From: Antrodiella citrinella
Lineage: Eukaryota; Basidiomycota; Agaricomycetes; Polyporales; Steccherinaceae
Direction of reading: 5' to 3'
DNA: 58,180 nt
Assembly: GCA_004802725.1 (NCBI GenBank)
Contig: SGPM01000164.1
Span: 1-58,180 of the forward strand
Of this stretch, positions 11,625-22,628 are shown piece by piece (within the stretch, counting starts at the first letter, position 1; every line of letters begins with the position of its first letter). The position numbers were made by a program, and so were the translations under genes. The notes under the pieces were generated by a model. It searched no databases, had not been told where the DNA came from, and saw only the letters and a program-made list of their open reading frames with translations.

Positions 11625-12987
11625 ATGTCGTCTTCCCCGTCCTTTCCTGGTGCTCTCGACCTATCCACTCCTCCATCTGAAATTTCAATACCTGATAGCC
11701 TACAAAGATCTAACGCCCGCCTTCAGTTCCCGCCGTCGTATGTCGTGGTCGGGGTGTACCGACTCTTCACCGATCCGACGCTATACAAACCTGCTTGGGA
11801 GAAGTGTCGCCATGGAGTCAGCAGAGGGTTCACTGTCGGAGCTGTTTGGGTACGTCTTGCGAACGCTGTATAGGGCGTTGTGGGATTATGGTGATGAAGC
11901 TAAGCAGTACTCACGAACATAGGTTGCACTCTCCTTCCACATTCAACGCAAGTTGGTTGAATTGTTTATGATGAAGTACATCTCGTCATACCCGTTCAGC
12001 CATTCTGAGGGCTTGTTTTAACTTACATGTGGTTTAGGTCGCCAAGTGTAACCGGTCTCTCCCATTCATCTGTCTTCGGAATACCCATCCCATTCGACGT
12101 CCCTACATGTACGTACACTCACCGTGCCATTTCTTACGTTTCAAGTCAAATCTAACACTGGCTCACACCCGTAGATGCCACCATTCTTCTGCTGTCCTCA
12201 CAGTTCACCATGATCCTGACCTTCTTTCTCTCCCGCAATCTGCGCATCGCACGCGACCGCGCCTGGGACCAGACCCTCCAATCCCGAGGTAAAGGCCCCG
12301 CGTTCTGGAAGCCGTACGTGGAGGAGTGGGACCACCCGCCTAGTGTGAAGGGCCACGGATGGAGTATTGCGGGGCTCATGGGCTCGTTGGCGGGACGTTG
12401 GGCTATCAAATGTGAGTCGTGCTATTTGCTGTGATTCTGAATGATACGCTAGGTGCTGACTAAAGCATTTGGGATATAGTGACGCTCAGTCCGTTGCATC
12501 TGGTGCCTGTGTTTGGCATCGCGGCGTCGGCGTACTTGAAGTCCTTGGGTACAGCGCGGTACCTGCACCTATCCGTGCGTATTGCCGAGTCTTGATGCTC
12601 AATCTCCACTGATCTCGGTCTTTTTACCACACAGTACTATAAAGCCAAGGGGATGTCACAAGAGCAAATCGCGGTTTTTATGGAAGAACGCAAATGGCCG
12701 TACCAATGTCAGTCTTTATAGTTTATTAGTATGTTGCTAGGTCTCACCTTAGTTGACACAGCTTTCGGGTTCACTGCTGCCCTTCTTGAAAGTTTACCAT
12801 TCGTAGGGTTAATATTCACGATCTCAAACCGCATCGGCGCATGTATGTGGGCACATGGTCAGGCAATTCATCTCAAGCCGGCGAGAAGAGCAACACTGAT
12901 AGACCTCTCCTCATCCCAGATCTCGAGAAACGGCAACACTATGTTGCGGAATTGAAAGCCGGAGTGAAGGACGCGAAGAGGGCCTGA
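11625..12987 (+). CDS. RRT8/LDS-like (EI24-type) multi-pass membrane protein
   Basis: Short exons joined by introns of 50-75 nt give a continuous hydrophobic protein. ATG is at 11625, the first donor is GTACGT at 11850, and later exons start near 11923, 12031, 12175, 12480, 12635, 12765 and 12920; the stop is TGA 12985-12987. The C-terminal part (FGFTAALLESLPFVGLIFT, then NRIGACMWAHDLEK) resembles fungal proteins annotated as outer spore wall RRT8/LDS1/LDS2-like, which share an EI24-like membrane fold and are linked in yeast to lipid droplets and spore-wall assembly. Four to five membrane segments are visible. Family membership is my recollection from the C-terminal motif; the function here is inferred. 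Confidence 0.6.
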
Positions 12988-13556
12988 TTATCGCAGGTCT
13001 CTGTACCTGCCGTTACACTACTTACTATCATTCCAACCACGAACATTCTCGCATGCAGTTATCAACACAAATGTTTAGCCGGACATTTCCTTATTGTATC
13101 ATCACCGCAGAATCACATTCACAACGGACAAGAATAGGATAACAGTGGTAATTATTAGCCTACGGAGTGTCTCTTGAGTGGTCCGATTCGCGCGATTCTG
13201 ACTCCGGCAGCGCGGGGGAAGATCCCTCAACCGAGAACCACAGTACGGTACTGTAAGTACAAGGCTGGACTGCCGGCAGAGTAGCTCGCCATTGTCCATG
13301 CCCTCGGTCGCAAACGCGCTGATTCTTCTCCGTGTTACGGACCTTTGCGGACACTGACATCGGGGTTATCAAAGTCACCGGTCGCAGTCGCCACGGTCCA
13401 CAGGAATAGCAGTGAAGCAATGTTCAACCGGTGTTTGATGACGTCGGTCAGCGCGTCCTCCTGAATCGTAACATCCGTAGGATCTGCTGCTGCTCGGATG
13501 AGTCTCCGGACATAGATCCCAAGTACCGCAGTCTCAAAGATTCACGCACAGTAAGA
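12988..13556. other. Intergenic, convergent 3' ends
   Basis: This 569-bp stretch separates the ends of the RRT8-like gene (plus) and RRP41 (minus). The small open frames here have no recognisable features. It should hold both transcript ends. Confidence 0.5.
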
Positions 13557-14473
13557 TCAAGTGTCCATTTCTTCATCTCCGCCGTGCATCGTGCCGCCGC
13601 CGCCAGCAGCAAGTTTCGGAGCCATCTCCATCGCTTGTACCAGCCTTTTCGTTCTACCCTCGACCGCCTTCTTCATCTCTTTGTGCAATACTTTCCCCGC
13701 GTCTCCTGCGATCTTCAAACACTCGCTCACCCGCTCCACATGCAGTCTCGTCTCCATCGCCACAAGAGTAACTTTTCCCGTCCTAGGTAGACTTGCCACC
13801 GTTAGATGAGGAATATCGTTCTCCTCTATTGTATTGAGATCCAACAGCGGGTTGGTGGAGTAGACGCCGCAGGTAATCGCAGTCACGTAGTCCGTCAGCG
13901 GTATACCGGCCGTGATGAGGGCTAACGTAGTGGCGTTGATGCTGGCGGGTAACAAACCGCCGTCCTGCTGCAGGATGTGGACGAAGATGGAGATCTCTGA
14001 CCGCGGGTAAAGGGCAGTCTGAATGACAGGCTCAAAAGTTTGCTTGATTGTCGCTGCGAGCTCCAATATCCTCCTGAAAGAGGTTGCAGGTAGCATCAAA
14101 CAATCATCATCCGATACAATTATGATGGCGACTCACTTGTCCCCTCGATTTCGTTTACGCCTTTCGCCCGTGCTGAACGGCATGATGCCCACTTCAACGG
14201 TAACCAGCGCCCGGTCGTGCGACGTCTGCCCTCTCAACTTCGCTTCTTTTGGACCAAAAACGTCCACCATGACCTCCGTCAATCCATGCGTGATGACCGC
14301 AGAGCCGTCTGCAGTCCCTCTTGGGGTGAGGTCGATGGTCATGTCCCGTAATTCGTATTGTCTGCGACCATCCGAGCGGTACCCGCCATCGTTTAGGATT
14401 TCGACTCGAGAACTCTACGAAAACAATGCACAGTCAGAGTCAAAGCCATATCCACAATTTTGAGACTAACCAT
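13557..14473 (-). CDS. SKI6: Exosome complex core subunit Rrp41/Ski6 (RNase PH-like)
   Basis: An RNase PH-fold subunit of the six-membered ring of the RNA exosome, which channels RNA to the 3'-5' nucleases in nucleus and cytoplasm. Coding exons on the minus strand are 14473-14471, 14414-14137 and 14073-13557; the product is about 265 residues. Family landmarks are the N-terminal GGYRSDGR motif, ADGSAVITHG, VFGPKEAKLR, the ILQQDGGLLPASINATTLAL segment, GVYSTNPLLDLN and EENDIPHLTVA. The first coding exon contains only the ATG; the intron that follows (GTTAGT...CGTAG) puts ATG directly before SSRVEILNDGGYRSDGR, which is the expected N-terminus. An alternative start at an internal Met (14342) would lose the conserved RSDGR motif. 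As in other eukaryotes it is probably structural rather than catalytic. Housekeeping gene, single copy in the window. Confidence 0.92.
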
Positions 14474-16317
14474 GATATTCTCGATAATGCACGACGAAAA
14501 TGACTTGACAAGGGAGGAGTGCAAACGTAAGGTTGCAGAAGTCGGTTAACGGAGAAGGTCGGCATATTCCGGCCGGTATAATGGGCGACCGATATCGCCG
14601 TCGGTCGTTGTTCGCAACGTTCCTCAAGCTCTCACCGACATCGTGCCCAGCCTCCTCACGACATTCGACGGACAAACCGACATTGAGCTTGTCATTCTCT
14701 CAATAATGATTGCGAAGCTAGACACAATGGAATCTATCCTAGATATCTTCGGCCATGCGGCAGCGTTCTTTTGCTGGCTCATGATACTGGACACTGGGCA
14801 TCTATGGTATATTTATCTCCCCTTTTCTTGGACCCACACTTACAGTACACTGACATGCGCTTGATTCTGTCACCAGGATCTCGGATCTCGGATCGTAGCC
14901 ACGCATCGGCACTGCTTTCCTTCGGGACGGACGTTCTTGTCATACTTTTGGTGATCGGCCCTCAATCTGGATGAGCCCTCTCCCGCCTTTCAGCGCATCG
15001 ACTTAGTTGCAAGCATCCAGTGTTGCCGGACGAAGACAGTCGTTTTGGTCCGCAGTGCTTTCCTTGTTGGTCGAATCTGGGAGCAGAAGATCTTGGTCAA
15101 ACGTCCTAGGACAACCACGTCATTCCGCTATCTTTCCCTGTAGCTCCGGGAGAGGGGGTGGCTTTCGTCCTTGTCCGGTTGTCTCCTCCACGCCGGATGC
15201 GAAATTCAAGATTCCTTACGCGCCTTGTCCAGTGAGTCAAGGTCTGTCAGACTGTCAGATAGATCCTAGGTGGTCACACTGGTCTTTTGGTCCGACTTCC
15301 GTAAGCTCTAGTCCCATCTGCGTAGAAACATTCTAAGTCCTTCTGTCGAGGCGCATACGCCGTCGTCAACGCAACCGACGTGTCCTTCTCTGCCCTCGGA
15401 ACCGTTTGGGGTGAACTGGACCCCCCGATAAACTGCGCAAAAGCAATAGACATCCGAAAGTGATCGAGCGCCCTCATATCTGCGCGCTGAAGCAGCCTCA
15501 GAGTCATGCCGTCAACTGAGCAGCCTCCTCTAGCTTTCACGCAGAGGATCTCTTACTGAGGTCTTGTTCCCTGGTACTTGTGCGCCGATGAACCCGTGTG
15601 TATGAACCCGGTGCCGCCTGCGCGGTCCGCCGTTCAAGGGTCAAAAGTACCGACCACCCCCTACTATGAGTGTACTATGCGGCTACGTATCAGATTCTTG
15701 TCAGCCGCTCTGCACATCTGGAGGACGAGTTTCCTGTACTTTTTTTCAACAAGCGGAGTTTCAACGCGCAACTCTACCTCTTCTGAGTCTTTAGTCTAAG
15801 TTTAACTTCAGCTATCTCCGACGATAGTTGAGGGAATCCTCTCCTCTTGCATCTGTTGCCCTGTCCAGTTTCCTGAGAAAACCAGTCCAGCCACTGCGTG
15901 GACATAACCCGCGATATCCCTTTCTCCGCCGCATACGTATCAGGATTGTCTTGCCTCATTGCATCGCTCTTAGAGGTCTTGTCTTGGATGATGCTCTGTG
16001 CTGGCGCCACGCCCCTGCGGACAATGTGTTCTCTGTTGTTTCTCTGCTCTCAAGTGCGTTCCGTGATCCCGGTGGCGATTGTCTTTGGACTGAGGATGAT
16101 CATGATTTGGATGTGCCAGGCGAAAACTTGCTTGTTCGAGTATGTCCTCCAGACCCTTCGCCCGAGTCACGCAAGCAAGTATAAAGTCTGTAGAGCATGC
16201 TCTGTTCATTCACATCGTTCCTCCTTCCTCCATCCACTCCTCTGTTTTTGTTGCGTTCAGTTCGCCGGTTTCATTTCATTTTATCGCCGCTCTCGCCTCA
16301 ACGTTCCTACCTTTCCG
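14474..16317. other. Gene-poor stretch
   Basis: About 1.8 kb with only short open frames. A hydrophobic peptide near 14750-14820 (FGHAAAFFCWLMILDTGHLW) could be the remnant of a membrane-protein exon, but no flanking exons of a known family were found. A leader/promoter for the small gene at 16318 should lie at the right end. Confidence 0.4.
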
Positions 16318-16718
16318 ATGGCTAGTTCTCCCGATGCTACTAGTATGTCGCGATACTTGGTGGCTCATAGCAGGCTGCCTCTAACGACATCGACTTTCAG
16401 AATGGAGGCTCCGCCTTAACAACCTAGTCCAGAACAAGTCGCGGTACAGCCACACAGATGTAGCCTGGAGCAATCCTCAGCAGATTGGACCATCCAACAA
16501 TTGTCACTGGCTCGTTGCTGTCTACAGTGAGTCCGACGTCGCCATTGCGGGATCAGTCGCATTGATTGACATGTATGACTTCAGTAAGAGGAGTCGAGTT
16601 TGGCCGTGGCCAGGAGCGCAACGTCAACTTGGCGCGAGAGGTCGCTGCGTACAACGCCTGGCGTGGGCTCCATCACGAGATGTACGGAATGTACCCGGAC
16701 TCGGCCTTCGTTGCCTAA
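16318..16718 (+). CDS. Small dsRNA-binding-domain-like protein, copy 1
   Basis: Three exons (16318-16342, 16401-16526, 16585-16718) give 94 residues. After a short leader the whole protein looks like one dsRBD-like unit: WRLRLNNLVQ (helix 1), a Trp-containing strand region ending CHWLVAVY, then IRGVEFGRG and LAREVAAYNAWRGL, which matches the G-x-G then Ala-rich last helix of dsRBDs. The intron positions and the WRLRLNNL start are identical to the gene at 18701. Many mushroom genomes carry such one-domain proteins; their partners are unknown. The usual Lys-rich RNA contact of canonical dsRBDs (KKxAK) is not evident, so RNA binding is uncertain. Confidence 0.65.
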
Positions 16719-18700
16719 TGTATCGCGGTGAGCAACTTTCATCTTCTGATACTCATATGCACTGTCGCTAAAGTCCTGACTCACAGTGCGATCTTTCCGT
16801 TTCCCATATCACCATACCTCCCCCCCATAATCTTCTGGACTGGATGCTTCCCGCTCTCTGCCTCATCCATTTTGGCATATAAAGTTTGCGTCCCATTATG
16901 AACCACTCGCTTTCGTTATTCATCGTTTGCTGTACCCTGTGTTATTTCGCTTTGCTTTCTATTAGCTGTGACGTCGTCGATTCAGATCTAGGAGTAATCG
17001 TAGCATATTATATCTTTACATCTGGTCTTCTGTCTTATTGTAACTCTTCTGATTGCTTGGACTTTCGAGGTACTATTTGTGACTCGATGTAGCCTTACCT
17101 TCTCGAATATAAATTTCCTGGACTGCGATCATAGAATCAGTTGCCAGTGCTGCAATGTAATCGATCGATGCGAAACGGCGTTTGCCGGTGGTATCGGTGC
17201 ACTTTGCTCAGGCTGTCAATCGTTCGACTCGGAGTTTTACAGAGTCACTCTGGTTCTTGTTCTCCCCTCGTTCCGAAAGATTCCAGGGATTACGCCGTCT
17301 TCTTGATACATCAACGCGCTGAATTTAGAGGTCATTCCAAGGACATATCGTTGCCATTATGTACGGGTATCCTGCCCACACGGCATCCGAGTCGTTGTCG
17401 TCTTCCCGTAGCTGGCTTCTCTGGAACACAATCGGCAGTATCGTCCATCAAGAACTTTACATGGACGTCCTATGTTTGAGGTTTCTCGCGTGTCCGCGAT
17501 GTGAGCTGGAAGACCGGGACGGGACGTCATGGCCATGGGCGTCCACGTCATATTTGGTTTCTACCTTTCCCGCTCGGCCGGTCAGTCCGATATCAGCATG
17601 TCTTGGAACGGAGCTGATATCGGTTTCGCGGAACTTAGAACGTTTGGTGGTGAGGATGATGGATATCTGGAGGACACCTAGCTCGATTGGTGGATTCAAG
17701 AACTCTGATCTTGATGTAGCATGCCGTCATGCTGGATTACGACGATGCAAAGCGGTATACGGGAGAGAATCAAGGCTTTTTACAGCTGGGGATAGCAATG
17801 ACACGTCTCCGTCTCTCTGGTGGGTGTTTCCGTTGAATGACAGAGCCCTTCGCTTAGGTATGTACGAATTCCTTCCCGCCCGACGCAGTGCCACTATGAC
17901 TTACAAGTATATTTCTCTCCTTCCAGTGACACAAGTATATGAGCGTCCTTTCGGATCCCCAGACTACAAGTGGTTATTCTGCCTATTACGAGGGTAGTTG
18001 TTTCAATCCATGAAGTGCAATGACATCGAAGACTATCGTCGGCAAGTCTCAATGTTCAAGACTACGTGAGGTACCCATGCCAACATGACGATTTGCTCCA
18101 GGTTTCATCTCGCCACCTTTCGCTTTGTCTGGTCCTCTTCTGCCTGTTATGCAAACTTGTTGTATGAGGAACGCGCACATCACATGGGAGAAGGCGGGGA
18201 CACACCCAAATACTACAACCTTCGAATCCGGGCTCCAGATAATACTTTCCTCTGTAGGGGCTTTCGAGAGCAGTCGATTCCATGATTCAATGGCACTTCT
18301 TTCTACATATCTCGCCACCCCGCCTCCCAAATGCATCCTTTCTCGTCCTTTGGGTTTCCCGCCGGTTATCCGCACGCCATGAGGCTGCCGGTGGCGCAAC
18401 TGTATACTGCCTCTCGCTTGTATGGTGTGTATTCTCCCGACACCTCCCGACGGTATCTTGCCCTTCTCAATTGTCCCCCAGCCATGTTCACTGGGGTTTT
18501 GAAGGTGGTGGCAACGAGCAGGCACGTTCTGTGCATTGTTTTCTCGGTGTCCCGCGTTGTAGGACGCGTCTTCTGGCAGAGTACAAAAGGACTCAGTCCG
18601 TTTCCTGGAAGTCCAGCATCTAGCAATCCTCACTCACATTCCAAAGCACTTTCGTAACAATTCAACAACCTTCCAACCGCTCCCATCCCAAGCTCAAAAA
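16719..18700. other. Gene-poor stretch between two dsRBD-like genes
   Basis: Nearly 2 kb. Open frames at 17359-17997 (plus) and 18049-18633 (minus) are the longest. Neither shows a family motif, and switching frames around 17350-17900 gives broken fragments only, perhaps a decayed gene. No third dsRBD-like copy was found. Confidence 0.4.
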
Positions 18701-19089
18701 ATGTCGAACACTCAAGGCGGCATTTCCACACGTAGGTTACCTCGTGATGACGTGCGAATTGGTATATAAACTCAACTCGTGTTTCGGTATGTAGGCTGGA
18801 GGTTGCGCTTGAACAACCTGCTCCAGAGATCCTACGGAGCCCGTGCGCTCGTTTGGGAGACGACCTTCGTTGGTACTCGCCAGGACGGCCACTGGGAGGC
18901 TACCGCATACAGTACGTCGCTAAACCTCAATGAAGATGGGCTGAGCTAATGTATTCATTAGTCCGTGAGATCCCGTATGGTCGTGCAACTGCTCGCCATG
19001 CCGAGCAAGCCATGGAGGATGCCGCGCATGAGGCTTACTACCAGTTGTACGAGCAGTTGGCTGATGTTCTGGAAGAGCGAAGCGATTGA
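18701..19089 (+). CDS. Small dsRNA-binding-domain-like protein, copy 2
   Basis: Three exons (18701-18731, 18795-18911, 18962-19089) give 91 residues. WRLRLNNLLQ opens the domain, DGHWEATAY gives the central strands and IREIPYGRATARHAEQAM followed by AAHEAYYQL the final helix, as in the paralogue 2.4 kb upstream. Both introns sit at the same codons with the same phase. The extreme C-terminus is acidic (LADVLEERSD). The loop after the third strand is GRATARHAEQ rather than the lysine-rich loop of well-studied dsRBDs. Probably a tandem duplicate; function unknown. Confidence 0.65.
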
Positions 19090-20555
19090 GTGATCAAGAT
19101 ACCCATCATTATTGTAAGTTTATACGAGGGTATCTTCGTCCCAGCCTGCTGAAGCACCTCGTACTTAGGTTGGTGCAGATATGATTCAGCATTCGAGCAT
19201 CTACTTTTTACTATACTTAAACTTTCTAATTTGGCCTCTATGGACCTTTACCATGCTACGTGTACTATTTTGTTGATAATTCTTTTGTAATCATGTTCTG
19301 CTGTTGAAGTGTAAGGGACGTCGACACAATGACAAGTTCGTTTGACGCTAAGCGACTGAGAACGGGAACCTTATCGACGATGCTGCACAACAGAGCCAAA
19401 TACCGGAATGCTCCCGGTATTTGGGACCGTTGTATTTTCAACCTTGGTAGGAATCAGTGGCTCATGATTCATCGCGTTCGCGTTGCACAGCATTACACAC
19501 ACGCGCCTTGCGGGCACGTCCGTCGTCTTGTCCTAAGTCCTTGAAATGCTCAGTACACTCACAGTCACAGAACCGGCCGCGCACTATCTCTCTTTGCTCA
19601 CGGTCACTCCTCTGGCAGAACATGAAAAGAAAGCATCGCGATAATACGCGTCAAGAATATGCGTTACCCTGGCAGTTTGCTTCCGCGGGTACTATTCCAT
19701 CGACGCTTTGGCTGTTAAACCTCGCCGATTTCCCTCCGTGTGCTACATTTCACCATGTTCTGGACCATTATGGGTGCCTGTGGTCTATCCTCGACGCGAT
19801 TTGGGGGAGCCGGAAAGAGGTGGCGTGCAGGGGTCTTGGAACATATGTCACGATTGGTGCGTGCTATATTCTTGGTTTCCAGACGAATCCTTATGTAAGG
19901 CCGAGCTCTTGCTCTCTATCATGTCCGATCTCTGATCTCGGAGAACACTACTTTCCAAATACCATGCGTGAGGCGGCAGCTACTGTGTATTTTCCCCCAT
20001 TGAATATGTCATGCTCTTTATTCGACTAATTCAAGCTTCTTATCAAATTCTAGGGACGCGTATGATTCATCCCGTACATCCTCGTAAGACCCTCTTTCAC
20101 CGTGCCAGGCCAGGTCAGGCCTTGAATGAATCAACGGATTCGATCGTAATTCCTCTCAACGAAAATACATTACAAAGCTGTGTTATCTATGATGAGCCCG
20201 TTGTCAGATTGAGGAAAGTAACTGCAGGAGCATCCTACGCTCGTCTTCCGATGCGCTCCCTTCAACGTTCAATTCATAGGTACTATACGCTGTACCACTT
20301 GAGCTGCCTCCGATCTGACCGGACTCATGTAGACTAGGTATTGGCACGATACTAACTCAGATCGATCGACCTCCGTCTCGGACTCAATTTTGCACGACCG
20401 AACCACCCCAAACAGCACGCGACTCCACAGACTTCAGAAGGATTTCTTTAAATACCTCGATAGCCAGAAGTTTCTGCACTTTCCTCTGGTCGCCGATCTC
20501 GGGTGTTGAACGTAGCTTCAAGTTACACATTCCTGGACATACACTTCCCACCGCA
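19090..20555. other. Gene-poor stretch
   Basis: About 1.5 kb of 3' flank and intergenic DNA. Open frames up to 190 codons exist at 19457-20029 but have no hydrophobic, domain or splice pattern I recognise. Confidence 0.4.
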
Positions 20556-21475
20556 ATGATGTTTGGTCTAGAGTGTCTTGCGGCTACCATTTCGGGGCTT
20601 AATCCTTCGATTGGTGCGAGCATTGTGAGTACAAATCTCAAGTCGTCTTCCGTCCATATGTTGACTCCGTCATTTCAAGTCTATATAAGGAGTTGTGGCG
20701 ATGCAAGTCATTCTGTACTACAGGATTTATCCCAAGGACCGATTCGCATACAAGTTTGCGGTACGTCTCTGCATCCTCCGTGCGCCCCGTCCCTCCTGTA
20801 CTCACACGTTACCACACAGGTCGCTTTGATCTGGTGAGACGTCATGTTATTGAACATCAGATACCTTCTTACCTCTGCAACCTCAGGGCACTTGATTTGC
20901 TACATACGTCTATGGCTTCCGCAGCCACTTGGACGTATCTGATAGATAACTTCGGCAACGAGCTCATTACGGACCATATTACCTGGTGAGTTCATCTCGT
21001 TCGATATATATCGGCGGTCTCTGAGTATTAATAGGACAATTGGAGCTACCGTCGCCCTCACAGTCAGTCAATCCGCAAATAGATATCTTGTCCTCTACAA
21101 TCGCTAAGGCAATGATTTCTATTAGGCATTGATCACATTCCTTGTACATATGTACGTGCCGACATCGCGGTTAACCTGGTCCGACTCAGTGCTGCTCAGT
21201 TTCTTCGTGCACCGTATTTTCACAGGTGAGGTCGTCGCAATACTTTTGTTTCTTTCCATAGGCTCAATTCCTTTGATTCTCAGTTAGCGGGGGCAGCTAT
21301 TGGATAGTGATACCCATTGTAAGTGAGGTCGTGTGTTATCTTGGACAGAAGTTGACCTGTATCCCAAAGGCTCTTCTTGCTTTGACTCGATTGGGTGAGT
21401 ATAATGTTTTGCTATCATGGTTCGTCAGGATTACTAACGTGTATCTTCTTGATAGCGTTTGCACTAGGTATGTTA
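20556..21475 (+). pseudogene. Truncated DUF6534 membrane protein copy
   Basis: Exons can be placed by comparison with the complete copy at 22.6-24.6 kb. They cover an N-terminal exon from ATG 20556 (GLNPSIGASI), GVVAMQVILYYRIYPKDRF, the short VALIW exon, ALDLLHTSMASAATWTYLID, TIGATVALT, ALITFLVH, FFVHRIFTVSGGSYW and finally LLALTRL/AFAL. Each is bounded by GT..AG ends. Homology stops at about 21475. The family's second half, with the cytoplasmic segment and SRTGY motif, is missing, and unrelated GTCA-rich palindromic DNA follows. The copy is therefore about half a seven-helix protein and is best regarded as a relic, unless an unrecognised 3' exon set exists. Confidence 0.65.
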
Positions 21476-21662
21476 CATCTCTTACGTCTCCTCCACACAG
21501 AAAGTCTGATCGACTGCTCGTAGTTGAAAGCTTGTATGTACAAATAGTAGCAGTGTCTAAGAACATTTGTGCTCGAGCGCATTGACTTGCGCGTCGCAGT
21601 ACTCCCACCCGATACGTCGGCCGAGGTTTCGCTGGTCATGACTTTTGATGACCGGTCACCCT

Positions 21663-21686
21663 GGGTCATTGACTAGTCAATGACCC
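21663..21686. repeat. 24-bp perfect palindrome
   Basis: Positions 21663-21686 read identically on both strands, centred on ACTAGT. A 10-bp palindrome TGACCGGTCA lies just before it at 21649-21658. The site is about 190 bp downstream of the point where the truncated DUF6534 copy loses homology. Confidence 0.9.
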
Positions 21687-22628
21687 GCACAAGACTGGTT
21701 TCATCAGTCTCGTCTCGAAGTGGAACCCACCACAACGAAGGTTCGTGCTCCGAGTCTTGCGCGGTTCTCGAGCTATACTGACAATCTGCTGCAAGTACAA
21801 ATTAGTGTGGAGAAGACGGTTGAACATGATGGCGAAGAGATAGAGATTGACAAGGGTCCTCGTCTGAAGAATTGTATCCGGAGTTGCGTGGGAGCGAGGT
21901 CGTGTTCATATTAACTTTGGAAAGAACTCACATGGGGACGTAGAGGCCGCATTGTAGCTTCGATAAACTGCCATGACAATCTTTACGCAGCCATTCTCTT
22001 CGAGATGTCGACATACAGCAGGGTAACTGTAACGTCTTTATGGTGCTCATGTCTTTGTATGACCTCACAGTAAGTAAGTATGTCAAGGTAAGTAACTACG
22101 TACGTTCATACTTGCGAAGATTGTGAAAGGGCGGAACAAGCATGACCCTACACGCGCTGGATCGATTGATTTAAAGCTGTCATGGTGATTCGGTTGTCGC
22201 GGAGAAACAGCTTGGCGCATCAGCCCAAAAGCCCTCATTCGCTCACACGTAACAACATCGTGCTTGCCTTGAAAACGCAAGCCTTTTGCTGCCAGGAAAC
22301 GCCATCAGGAGCAAGAAGAGGCAGGTTTGGGCGGGAGAAGATGTTATAGTTTGGCGGCAGAATCTCTCATTTAGCTCAAATTTGGATAAGTTGTGGTGCG
22401 AATGCTACAAATGCATGTCGGTGGAATTGATGGGCCTCAATGTACAGATGATGTCGATTGTCGAGGCTCGGAGGCTGAAAGACTGACATTGACAAGAGCG
22501 TACAGCGTCTACCGTATCCAGACACAAGACGTCGCCACCATCACAACCATGACTGGTGGTCTTTCTCCTCGCTCTTCCTCTCATCTCCCCTCTTTCCTCT
22601 CACGCACCTCGACCGTCCGCGATGAGCA
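21687..22628. other. Spacer between DUF6534 copies
   Basis: About 0.9 kb. It includes a short acidic open frame at 21720-21914 (EKTVEHDGEEIEIDKG) that could be a C-terminal tail, but nothing ties it to a gene. The rest should include the promoter of the next gene. Confidence 0.4.

Noticed and set aside
18049..18633. 194-codon minus-strand frame
   Set aside because: No recognisable motif, splice pattern or family composition; equally long frames exist on the opposite strand.
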